Part shown: positions 25,202 to 32,939 of the stretch, one piece after another | Layout of the letters: every line of letters starts with the position of its first letter | Numbering within the stretch: the first letter of the stretch is position 1 | Source of the DNA: Pirellulales bacterium | Lineage (GTDB): Bacteria > Planctomycetota > Planctomycetia > Pirellulales > Lacipirellulaceae | Direction of reading: 5' to 3' | Length of the DNA stretch: 41,160 nt | Assembly (NCBI GenBank): GCA_022448345.1 | Contig: JAKVCB010000019.1 | Coordinates: forward strand, 1-41,160 | Notes under the pieces: generated by a model | What the model was told of the DNA's origin: nothing | What the model saw: the letters and a program-made list of their open reading frames with translations, nothing else | Databases searched by the model: none | Made by a program: the position numbers and the translations under genes

Positions 25202-25870
25202 ATGATTCACGTTCAGGACCTGGAATTTCGATATCGGGCCAGCCCCTTCCTGCTGGCAATCGGTGAGTTAAAGATTGCCGCCAGACAACACGCGGCAATC
25301 ACCGGGCAAAGCGGTTGCGGGAAAACCACCTTGCTGCGCCTGTTAAGTGGTCTGGAAATGCCCACAGTCGGTTCGGTTGCCGTGGACAACCAGGAGCTCA
25401 CCGGCTGCAATGATCGGCAGCTAAGGTTGCTCAGGAACCAGAAAATCGGTCACGTGTTTCAGGATTACAGGCTGATTGAGTACCTGTCGATTCGCGATAA
25501 TATTTTGCTGCCGGTGACGTTGTCCGCCGAGCCGGTGGCGGAGAGTCACCGGGTGTGGCTGGAGGAACTTTGCCAGGCAACCGGAATTGACCAGTTGCCC
25601 AACCACGCCGTTGCCACGTTGTCGCGGGGTGAACTGCAGCGAGTGGCCGTCTGCCGCGCACTGATCAGGAAGCCAGCCTACCTGTTTGCCGACGAACCCA
25701 CCGCAAGTCTCGACCCCGAAAATAGCGAACGTGTGTGGGACCTGCTGTTTTGCCAGGCCGATCGGATTGGCTCGACGATTGTGGCGGTGACCCATGAGAG
25801 GTCCTCTCTGAAACGGTTTGACCAGGTGGTCGATTTTGCACAACTGGTTGCAGGAGGAAGCAATGGCTGA
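25202..25870 (+). CDS. LolD/MacB-type ABC transporter ATP-binding protein
   Basis: A 222-residue ATPase with Walker A GQSGCGKT (35-42), Q-loop VFQDYRLIEYLS (about 85-96), signature LSRGELQRV (140-148), Walker B YLFADE (160-165) and the H-loop VTHERSS. The signature has R instead of the common G (LSGGE), which is tolerated in the LolD group. It should drive the FtsX-like permease encoded next, whose start overlaps this gene by eight bases, in a mechanotransmission type of transport or release at the inner membrane rather than simple import. No periplasmic adaptor (MacA or LolA-like) is encoded nearby. Confidence 0.93.
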   Translation: MIHVQDLEFRYRASPFLLAIGELKIAARQHAAITGQSGCGKTTLLRLLSGLEMPTVGSVAVDNQELTGCNDRQLRLLRNQKIGHVFQDYRLIEYLSIRDNILLPVTLSAEPVAESHRVWLEELCQATGIDQLPNHAVATLSRGELQRVAVCRALIRKPAYLFADEPTASLDPENSERVWDLLFCQADRIGSTIVAVTHERSSLKRFDQVVDFAQLVAGGSNG

Positions 25871-27020
25871 CCTGTTCCGGCTGGCCTGGTCCTACCTGCG
25901 CTCGCGACTTTTGCTCTCGAGTACGCTTGTTCTGGTGGCGGCGGTTTCGATTAGCCTGCCTGTGGTGACCAGCCAGGTGGTGTCGCAATACGAAAAACAA
26001 CTGGCAGCGCGGAGTGAAAATCCTCCCTTGCTGGTTGGCGGACGTGGAAGTCGGTACGGTCTCGTTCTGAAGACGCTTTATTTTTTGGGAGATATTGACC
26101 GCCAAATTACGTATGCCGCTTACCAGGACCTTGCCGAGGCAAGCGACCTGGTGTCGGTTCCGCTGCATGTTGTTCATACGGCCAGGCGCCATACCCTGCC
26201 GGTGATTGGGACTACGGGTGAATATTTCACCACCCGCAATATTCCCGTTGCCACAGGGCAGCTGTTTTCCCAAATCGGACATTGCGTGGTGGGCAGTCAT
26301 GTTGGCAACGTGGGCGACCGGATTAAGACCGATCGCCTCAATCCGTTTGACCTCAATGCGCCCCCTTCGGTTGCCCTTGAAGTGGTAGGCGTGCTTGCGC
26401 CGACCCATAGCCCCGATGATGATGGCGTGTTTGTTTCGCTCGAGACAGCCTGGCTGCTGGATGGTTACGGCCATGGGCACCAGGCAGGCGATACCGGTAC
26501 GGCGGTCGACAAGTCGTCGGTGTTGGCCGACTCGACCGATGGTCACCTGCCGGCCGAGCCGGTCACAGTGATTGATGACTCGAATCGCGGTCAGATTCAT
26601 TTCCATGGCAGGCGCCGCCAATACAAACTCTCGGCGGTCGCCGTGTGGCCGCAAACCGCCAAAGCGGGCGTGTTGGCCGAAGGACGCTACTTGGATCACC
26701 CGGCGTTACAAATGCTGGTGCCCGGCGCCGAGTTCCAAAAGCTGATCGACTACGTGTTGGGAATCAAAAGTGTGCTGGATGGGGTATTTGTCGTGATGCT
26801 GGTTCTGACGGGAGTGTTGATGATCGTCATCGCGATTCAGACAGTTCACCTTCGCAGGGAGCATCTTCACACGATGAAGATGCTGGGCTGCGCAAAGTCG
26901 AGGGTGGTTTTGCTCCTGGGTGTGGAGTGTGGGTTGCTGTTGTGTGGAGCGCTTGTGGTGGCGGCCGGGATGTCGCTGGTCTTGATCCTCCTTTCTCCTG
27001 CCTTGGTAACGTGGTTCTAA
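25863..27020 (+). CDS. FtsX-like ABC permease with His-containing exterior domain
   Basis: A 385-residue protein whose ATG overlaps the ATPase gene by eight bases, with GGAGG four bases upstream. Helix 1 is residues about 16-37. A large exterior domain follows (about 40-295). Three helices come at the end (about 300-325, 350-365 and 368-384), separated by the cytoplasmic coupling segment RREHLHTMKMLGCAKSRVVLL, as in MacB/FtsX proteins. The exterior domain carries DDGVFVSLETAWLLDGYGHGHQ, a small His-rich spot that could bind metal. Homologous permeases sit in zinc-regulated gene sets in proteobacteria, as I recall, so a metal link is possible but inferred. Confidence 0.87.
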   Translation: MADLFRLAWSYLRSRLLLSSTLVLVAAVSISLPVVTSQVVSQYEKQLAARSENPPLLVGGRGSRYGLVLKTLYFLGDIDRQITYAAYQDLAEASDLVSVPLHVVHTARRHTLPVIGTTGEYFTTRNIPVATGQLFSQIGHCVVGSHVGNVGDRIKTDRLNPFDLNAPPSVALEVVGVLAPTHSPDDDGVFVSLETAWLLDGYGHGHQAGDTGTAVDKSSVLADSTDGHLPAEPVTVIDDSNRGQIHFHGRRRQYKLSAVAVWPQTAKAGVLAEGRYLDHPALQMLVPGAEFQKLIDYVLGIKSVLDGVFVVMLVLTGVLMIVIAIQTVHLRREHLHTMKMLGCAKSRVVLLLGVECGLLLCGALVVAAGMSLVLILLSPALVTWF

Positions 27021-27135
27021 GAGGTCGAATGCCCATCCGGTTGCCACCAAAATGGTGTAAAATCGAGGGATGCCGGTTGGTGTACGTCGTCAACCAGCCT
27101 TTTTGGGGAAGTGTTCAACGAGCGTGGGATTGGTC

Positions 27136-29058
27136 ATGAAAGGTCGGTTTGTTTTTGCCGCGGTGGTCTGGTTGGTTACTAGCGCAGGGACCCAGGCCAA
27201 AACTCCCGGGCCCTCGATCGAAATTACCCAGGGGCCGGTCAACCGGGTGGTGATTCGGACCGAGAGCCAGGCGGCGGCCATTTATGGCGCCGCCGAAGCA
27301 ACAGCCTCGGAAATCGACTGGGTGTTACTGCCCCATCACCGTCGCGATGTTCTGTGGGCAGCCCGTCCGTTGGTCGAGGCGGGGGTGAAGGCAGTCGCGC
27401 CGGCAGCGGAACGGGAACTGATTGAATCGCCCCAAAACTTTTGGAACGACTTTCGGCAAAAACGGTTTCACGATTACCAGCAGCAATCGACCAAGATTCT
27501 CGAAAAACCGCTGGCCGTGAATCGCTGGGTGAAGGAGGGCGACCAGCTTGACCTGGGAGGCGTGACCCTCACGACCCTCGAAACTCCCGGGTTCACACGG
27601 GGGAGTGTTTCCTATGCCACTCAGGTGGATGGCAAAAAGTATGTTTTCACCGGCGACTTGATCGCAGGTGCCGGCAAGGTTCTCGATATCTACAGCTTTC
27701 AGGACGCGATTCCCGCAGCGGGCGTGAGAGGCTATCACGGTTATGGCGGTCGCTTTGCGGCCCTGCTGGCCAGTCTCGAAAAAGTCAAAGCACTTCAGCC
27801 CGATGTGCTGGTGCCGGCGCGTGGAGAGGTCATGACCCATCCCGAACAGGCCCTACAGAGCCTGGCCGATCGCGTGCGGGCCCTGTACCGATCTTACCTC
27901 TCGACCAGTGCCTTGAACTGGTATTTCAAGGAAGAGCGCATGGGCATTTGTGCCAGGAGGGTTCTGGGAGAGAATACCGACTTTTCCTGGATGGCCTACA
28001 GTGCCCATGACGAAACGCCGGACTGGATTTGGGTCAAAGGAACCAGCCGGTTGGTCATTTCAGAAACGGGACACAGCCTGCTGATCGACTGTGGTACGTC
28101 TGCGGTTATTGATGGCGTCAAGGAATTGATGAACCTTGGAGTCATTGAGAAGGTCGATGGAATTTTTGTCACCCACTATCACGACGATCATACCGATGCC
28201 GTAGAAGCGGCCCGAAAAGCATTTGCGTGCCCCGTTTATGCGGTGGAAAATTATGGCGATATTCTTCAGCATCCGGGCAATTACCACATGCCCTGCCTCC
28301 ATCACACACCCATTGAAGATCTTGTTGTCAAGCAAGATGGAGACAAGCTCCCTTTTCACGAATTTACGCTGACCTTTCGGCGATTCCCGGGGCAGACCTT
28401 CTATCACGGCGCCTTGCTGGTGGAGCATCCAGGACAAACGCCCGTGTTTTTTATTGGCGATGCATTTTCGCCTTCCGGCATGGACGATTATTGTGTCCTT
28501 AATCGTAACCTGATGCACAACGACGATGGCCTGCTGAACTGTCTCGGTCAGATCCGTGAACTGGGAGACAACTACTGGTTGATCAACGAACACATTTCGC
28601 AGGTGTTTCGGTTTTCCAGGCAGGAACTGGCAGCCCTGGAGGCAGGTTTTCGTGAACGTGCGGCAATCGTGCGCCAACTGAGCCCGTGGGATGACGAGAA
28701 CTATGCGGTTGATGAACAGTGGGCCTGTTTGTATCCCTACGGAGTCCACACAAAGCCAGCCGCCATTCAACCGTTTGAGGTCAAGCTGACCAATCACTCC
28801 CCGAAACCAAGAGACTACCGGGTCCGTTTCCGTCTGCCCGCAGGGGCACAGCTGATGTCAAAGAACCCGGGCTCAGCCCTCGTTGCACGCAATGTACCGC
28901 CGGGAGGGTTGGCAACCCTGCCGGTAAAGATCCAGTTGCCCGCCAGGCCAGGTAATTACCTGGTCAGGGTTGATGTTCAATCGGACGGCATCGACGTGCG
29001 GGACTGGGTGGAGAGCCTGGTCACCATTGGTCCGGATGAAACGAATGCACCTGAATAA
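27136..29058 (+). CDS. Secreted protein with two metallo-beta-lactamase domains, the first degenerate
   Basis: A 640-residue protein with a signal peptide (residues 1 to about 22, TQAKTPG). The first MBL domain (about 30-250) has HHRRD (67-71) where the HxHxDH metal motif is expected, and PGFTRGS (151-157) where PGHTRGS is usual; only FTGD (171-174) remains. The second domain (about 300-520) is intact: THYHDDHTDA (346-355), FYHG (422-425), IGDAF (440-444) and NEHISQ. A third, Ig-like part (about 545-630) reads EVKLTNHSPKPRDYRVRF. It likely cleaves a bond in an exported substrate with two zinc ions in the second site. It follows the ABC permease by 115 bases and overlaps the next gene. Confidence 0.85.
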   Translation: MKGRFVFAAVVWLVTSAGTQAKTPGPSIEITQGPVNRVVIRTESQAAAIYGAAEATASEIDWVLLPHHRRDVLWAARPLVEAGVKAVAPAAERELIESPQNFWNDFRQKRFHDYQQQSTKILEKPLAVNRWVKEGDQLDLGGVTLTTLETPGFTRGSVSYATQVDGKKYVFTGDLIAGAGKVLDIYSFQDAIPAAGVRGYHGYGGRFAALLASLEKVKALQPDVLVPARGEVMTHPEQALQSLADRVRALYRSYLSTSALNWYFKEERMGICARRVLGENTDFSWMAYSAHDETPDWIWVKGTSRLVISETGHSLLIDCGTSAVIDGVKELMNLGVIEKVDGIFVTHYHDDHTDAVEAARKAFACPVYAVENYGDILQHPGNYHMPCLHHTPIEDLVVKQDGDKLPFHEFTLTFRRFPGQTFYHGALLVEHPGQTPVFFIGDAFSPSGMDDYCVLNRNLMHNDDGLLNCLGQIRELGDNYWLINEHISQVFRFSRQELAALEAGFRERAAIVRQLSPWDDENYAVDEQWACLYPYGVHTKPAAIQPFEVKLTNHSPKPRDYRVRFRLPAGAQLMSKNPGSALVARNVPPGGLATLPVKIQLPARPGNYLVRVDVQSDGIDVRDWVESLVTIGPDETNAPE

Positions 29059-30643
29059 TCTCTTATTAAAAATTGCCAGCCCTCTGTGGCTGGCCTGCGT
29101 AGTGGCCTGTGCTCCCAAGGTGGTGGCGCATCCCATCTCGTTGACCGACGTCATCTTCGATGTTCGCGAAGATCATGTTCAGGTCCGGTTGGGTATGGCG
29201 GTCGAAGACCTGGTGCTGCACTACGAGTTGACGGCCAACAAGCAGTACCGTATTGCAAGCGACGCGCTAAGGGAAGCAGCCGACAAGTACCGGGATTTTC
29301 TCGAGCCGAGGTTGCAGTTGCGAACGGCCAACGGAGAGTTGCTCCCGGCAGAGTTTCAGAGCATGAACCTGGCGCAGTTGCCCGAGGAGGGGGTGCTGCA
29401 GACCGAACTCAAGCAGCGGTGGATCACCTACCAGTGGAAATTCCCCACACCAACCAGGCCACAATTCATCACGATTCGACACGAATTTGGCGAGTCGCAG
29501 CCAGCCTCGATGGATTGCCTGCTGTTGCACAACGGCTTTCTGGCAGAACGGCCCCGTCAGCTCACCTCGGGCCAATCGTACACCCTTGAATTGGACTGGG
29601 AAAATCCGCCGACAAAACGTCCCAACTACACGGCGATTAAGGCAAACCGAGAAAAACAGTTGCGCCAACGGTTGGGCATTTCCAGTTACAGTGCGCTCTA
29701 TTCCTTCCTCTACATCACTCCCCGGGAGGTTCGGCACGAGGTGTTGATCCCCCTGCTCACCCTCGAACGGTGGGTTCCGGTCGAGCGCAAAGATCCTGAC
29801 TTTGTCGAGGTTGCAGAGCAAAAGGCTGCCGCGGTGAAACTGGCCGCATTCTTTCGTGACTATAACGAGGTGAGGATCAACGGTAACCCCGTCAAAGCGC
29901 ACCTCGATCGATTAAGTTTCTTTGGTCTTGAGATTCGCGACTTTGCGCTCAACGCGCCTCCCCGCAGGATGAGTGCATACCAGGCTCGCGTGGGGGTGAT
30001 CTTGTCGTACCGGCCAGAAGACCCGGTTGGTGATCTGCAGCTTCGGTGGGAAACCTACAACAAGTTTGCGCCCCTGCTCAAATCGATAGTCTTTGTCCAG
30101 GGGAGGCAGCCCTTTGGCCACATCTTTGTTCGGAATCGCCAACTGTTTGAGTATGAACTTCCCGCGGAAAACACGCAGCGGCCCGTGCCCGTTCGGGTGG
30201 GCTTGGATGCCGCCCGCTTAAGTCCGGAACTGGCCAAAAAGGTTGCCGGGGAAGTTTTGTCGCAGGTCTTTAAAGCCATCAACGGCACGTCCGACTCCCA
30301 GGTGTACGACCACCTAAGCGTGGTGGCAGGCGACGCGCTCATTCGCGAGGTGTTTTTGAAAATAAAGCGGGCACTTTTGGTGGCCGAACAGGGAGGCACG
30401 CTGCTTTGGGTGCGGGAGGTAACCGTGACCGATGCTGCACCGACTCACCAAAAGGGGCACGTGACGATCGATCTCACCTGGGAGGTGGCCGGGTCGGTAG
30501 AGCATTGGGGCCACCTGCACACCCGCACCGATCAGTACCAGGGAACCGTGGTGTTGGTGGCAGAAGCGGATGGCTGGAAGTTGACGCAGTTTGAGGTGAT
30601 CGACCAACAGCAAAAATCGGTGGAAACGGCGCTGCGCAACTGA
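29036..30643 (+). CDS. Secreted protein of unknown function, HupE-exterior-domain-like start
   Basis: About 535 residues. ATG 29036 gives MKRMHLNNLLLKIASPLWLA, a good signal peptide; ATG 29045 is also possible. Mature sequence starts AHPISLTDVIFDVREDHVQV and LGMAVEDLVLHYEL, like the exterior N-terminal module of HupE/UreJ-2-type membrane proteins (AHxxxxSxxxxxxxxxxVxxxLxxxxxDL), but no HupE membrane part is present. The remainder (beta-rich, with TLERWVPVERKDPDFVEVAE and WETYNKFAPLLKSIVFV) is unrecognised, and the last 100 residues look like a helical-to-sheet association domain. It overlaps the MBL gene by 23 bases, so it belongs to that operon. Role unknown. Confidence 0.65.
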   Translation: MKRMHLNNLLLKIASPLWLACVVACAPKVVAHPISLTDVIFDVREDHVQVRLGMAVEDLVLHYELTANKQYRIASDALREAADKYRDFLEPRLQLRTANGELLPAEFQSMNLAQLPEEGVLQTELKQRWITYQWKFPTPTRPQFITIRHEFGESQPASMDCLLLHNGFLAERPRQLTSGQSYTLELDWENPPTKRPNYTAIKANREKQLRQRLGISSYSALYSFLYITPREVRHEVLIPLLTLERWVPVERKDPDFVEVAEQKAAAVKLAAFFRDYNEVRINGNPVKAHLDRLSFFGLEIRDFALNAPPRRMSAYQARVGVILSYRPEDPVGDLQLRWETYNKFAPLLKSIVFVQGRQPFGHIFVRNRQLFEYELPAENTQRPVPVRVGLDAARLSPELAKKVAGEVLSQVFKAINGTSDSQVYDHLSVVAGDALIREVFLKIKRALLVAEQGGTLLWVREVTVTDAAPTHQKGHVTIDLTWEVAGSVEHWGHLHTRTDQYQGTVVLVAEADGWKLTQFEVIDQQQKSVETALRN

Positions 30644-30759
30644 AGGGTTTGTTTTGAGGGGCGGCCATCGCCGTGATGACTGGCCGATGGTAAGGGGCGC
30701 ACCGGGTCTGATTTTGAAAGTCGATAAAATCGGGGCGTGCAAACTGCTGAGATTTGCCG

Positions 30760-31272
30760 TCAGCGACGGGGCACCAGTTTTTCGCCAGCGTGAAACCCGC
30801 CAATAACGGCAAGCAGTCCCAACAGCAGCGAGCCAAAACCGTTGACCAGCGCCCACCACCAGTCGCCTGCCTGAAAGAGTTTTAACGAGATCAGGCTGAA
30901 GAGGCTAAAGGTCGTAAACCCACCCAGACACCCCGTGATGACAAATCCGGTGAGAAGTTTCAGGTGCAAGTCAAACTGAAATTGCTCAATCGGAGGAATC
31001 GTCTGGTCGCCATCGGGCCACCAGGTCCGGTCCTCCAGTCGGCGCGAAAATGCGACCTGGTGCAGTCGGCCTTTGCCGTTGCGTCGCAGCGTTCCCTCCA
31101 GGGAGACGAAGGCCAGCCCAATCAGGAAGCTGCCCAACACGTTGACGATCATGATCGCAACAAACTGGGGCCACCCAACAATGCCTTGGAAGAGTTCCAC
31201 CGACAAATGGCGGAAAACGGCCCCCAGGCCACCTCCCAGTCCGATGCACAAGATTACGATAAATTTTTCCAT
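30760..31272 (-). CDS. crcB: FluC/CrcB fluoride channel with insertion
   Basis: A 170-residue protein with four membrane helices. Family motifs are GGGLGAVFRHL (helix 1), NVLGSFLIG with the pore Asn (helix 2) and GCLGGFTTFSLFSL (helix 3, the TTFS break that holds the central Na+). FluC proteins are usually about 125 residues; the extra 40 here lie between helices 2 and 3, in the polar stretch RRNGKGRLHQVAFSRRLEDR and on to IEQFQFDLH. They export fluoride as dual-topology dimers. The ATG at 31272 follows the stop of the other crcB copy by 23 bases, so the two form one transcript, perhaps a heterodimer. Confidence 0.93.
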   Translation of the reverse strand: MEKFIVILCIGLGGGLGAVFRHLSVELFQGIVGWPQFVAIMIVNVLGSFLIGLAFVSLEGTLRRNGKGRLHQVAFSRRLEDRTWWPDGDQTIPPIEQFQFDLHLKLLTGFVITGCLGGFTTFSLFSLISLKLFQAGDWWWALVNGFGSLLLGLLAVIGGFHAGEKLVPRR

Positions 31273-31295
31273 AACCAGGTTCTCGGGAGCGCGCG

Positions 31296-31733
31296 TCAAG
31301 CGGAGAGCATTTGACCCAAAGACCACCCCGCCCAAACTGCAAGGAATGCAATCACGAGTGAGCCAAGCATATTCAAGGCCAGCTGGACATACTTGCCCTG
31401 AACGAGGAAGTAGTTGTCGAGGGAAAAACTGCTGAAGGTGGTGTAAGCACCACAGAAACCAATCACCAGGATAGCAAGCCCTTGTTCAAAGGGGTGGGTA
31501 ACGAGGACGTGCGAGAGACTCGCCAGGTGTTGTAAATCTGCAGCCGCAATCTTGTGTTGAAGGCTTGCCGCGGCCAGGCCGATCAAAAAACTTCCCAGCA
31601 CGTTGGCAACGAAGATGCTTACCCATCCCGGGAGCCTGGTCCCGCGCACGATGAGTTCCTGGGTCAGGTACCGGCAAATCGCTCCGAGGGCTCCACCGAA
31701 CATGAGCCACAAAAGTGAGACAACGGAAGCCAT
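31296..31733 (-). CDS. crcB: FluC/CrcB fluoride channel
   Basis: A 145-residue, four-helix protein of the expected family size. Motifs: GGALGAICRYL (helix 1), NVLGSFLIG (helix 2), GFCGAYTTFSSFSLDN (helix 3) and a last helix NMLGSLVIAFLAVWAGWSL. It lets F- leave the cytoplasm down its gradient. It precedes the second crcB gene by 23 bases. Paired crcB genes often make antiparallel heterodimers, each locked in one orientation by loop charge. I looked for a fluoride riboswitch in the region upstream (31734-31850, minus strand) and did not find the conserved pseudoknot elements. Confidence 0.95.
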   Translation of the reverse strand: MASVVSLLWLMFGGALGAICRYLTQELIVRGTRLPGWVSIFVANVLGSFLIGLAAASLQHKIAAADLQHLASLSHVLVTHPFEQGLAILVIGFCGAYTTFSSFSLDNYFLVQGKYVQLALNMLGSLVIAFLAVWAGWSLGQMLSA

Positions 31734-31753
31734 AATGGGTTAGTTCAAAACGG

Positions 31754-32095
31754 GTGGAGAAAAAGTCGCCAGCCGGGGTCGAAAAACCTTCAAATACGGC
31801 TGCACCGTCGCTAAGTGTAACAGCCAAAGGAGGGTTCGCTAAGACTGATTGTGTGTGGACCTCCCCGTGGTTTGTCTTTTCGGCTTGCGCCCTGTTTTTT
31901 GGCACCATTCTCGCGCTGTTGGCATTTGTCGTGCTCGTTTATTACCCGGTATGCCTGGTTGCGAATTGGATTTATCGGGGGTGGCAAAACTCAGGCCAAC
32001 TTCCCGGAGGACCTCCAAGGGACCTTCCACGGTCGATCGCCACTAAGTGCGCCCGGGGGGCCTCGTCTGTGGTTTGGTCTTCTGAGGTCTGGTAG
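31754..32095 (+). CDS. Possible single-helix membrane protein
   Basis: A 113-codon frame from GTG 31754. Residues about 40-68 (WFVFSACALFFGTILALLAF then VVLVYYPVCLVANWIYRGW) make one or two membrane helices, preceded by a polar Ser/Thr/Lys-rich segment. From about residue 75 on the text (GGPPRDLPRSIATKCARG...) does not look like ordered protein, so the gene may end differently or be non-coding. AGGAGG at 31829-31834 lies inside the frame but no start codon in this frame stands at the right distance after it. It diverges from the crcB pair by only 20 bases. Without this gene the stretch 31734-32211 holds nothing I can name. Confidence 0.35.
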   Translation: MEKKSPAGVEKPSNTAAPSLSVTAKGGFAKTDCVWTSPWFVFSACALFFGTILALLAFVVLVYYPVCLVANWIYRGWQNSGQLPGGPPRDLPRSIATKCARGASSVVWSSEVW

Positions 32096-32211
32096 AATCG
32101 GTGGTAGTTCGGACAGGGTTGCGAGCGAAGGCACCAGTACAGGACAGGATAGCCGTTGGTGGTTTGTTCTTATGAGGCGCTGGCCGTTTCATCACCCAGG
32201 AAATTTGCCAG

Positions 32212-32880
32212 ATGGGAATTTTTAACTGGTTTTCCAAACCGAAGACGTTCGAAAAATGTGACGACGCGATCTGGATGTCGCGCAAAGCAAAATGGATGGG
32301 CATTGTCACGGAGATCGCAGACCAGTCGGCCGCGGGTAACCGGGTGCTGCTGGTTGCCCATTTCCCCGACACCACCGCACAAGCGTGCGAGATACTCCAA
32401 CGGATGAACGTGGCATTTGTGGAGGAGAAGCAGAGGTGGGACTCGGGCGACATTTCGCGTTTTACCCAGCACAAAGACCGTCTGCCATTTGTGATCCCGG
32501 CAGAATCACTGCCCGATACTCCCGGCCGGCAGCAGCCGCACCTGGTGGATGAAAGGGAGCCGGCGTTTTCTGTGTTGGTACTCGAAAGACATTTGTTGTC
32601 TTCCGAGGACGAGCGGGTTGCCCGTTTTGCCGAAAGTCTCCCTGGTCGCAGCCGGCTGCAATTTTTTCAATCCCTGGAGGATCCGCTGATGCAAGTCTTT
32701 GCCGGCGACTCGGTCCGAAAAACGTTGGAGCGATTGGGTGTGTCGCAGGATGAACGGATTGAAAACCCCATGCTCAGCCGGTGGGTGCAAGCGGCGCAGC
32801 AGAAGGCTCAAAAACAGGCGCTCGGAAACGCCAAGGCCGAATCGGCCGAATCGTGGATGGCGAGCAACATGCCACCATGA
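32212..32880 (+). CDS. Stand-alone SecA NBD2-like protein, motor residues lost
   Basis: A 222-residue protein. Residues about 18-68 (KAKWMGIVTEIADQSAAGNR then VLLVAHFPDTTAQACEILQR) resemble the opening of the second nucleotide-binding domain of SecA (EKIxAIxxxIxxxxxxGxPVLVGTxSxExSExLSxxL). Residues about 120-200 (LERHLLSSEDERVARFAESL, then PGRSRLQFFQSLEDPLMQVF) mirror SecA [40 protein letters not shown], followed by LERLGVSQDERIENPMLSRW like SecA's LGMxxGExIEHxxVTRxI. The arginine-rich helicase motif VI is eroded and NBD1 with Walker A/B is absent, so it cannot work as an ATPase alone. AGGAAA precedes the ATG. It might regulate Sec export; family assignment is by eye. Confidence 0.65.
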   Translation: MGIFNWFSKPKTFEKCDDAIWMSRKAKWMGIVTEIADQSAAGNRVLLVAHFPDTTAQACEILQRMNVAFVEEKQRWDSGDISRFTQHKDRLPFVIPAESLPDTPGRQQPHLVDEREPAFSVLVLERHLLSSEDERVARFAESLPGRSRLQFFQSLEDPLMQVFAGDSVRKTLERLGVSQDERIENPMLSRWVQAAQQKAQKQALGNAKAESAESWMASNMPP

Positions 32881-32939
32881 AAAAATGGCGACCTTCAATT
32901 TTCGTGGTGATCCCTATTTCAACCGAAAGATGATTTCCG

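Noticed and set aside
31734-31850. Fluoride riboswitch upstream of the crcB pair
   Set aside because: I looked for the conserved GGNGAUGG...pseudoknot elements on the minus strand and did not find them; only an unrelated AGGAGG-like word (on plus strand) is present.
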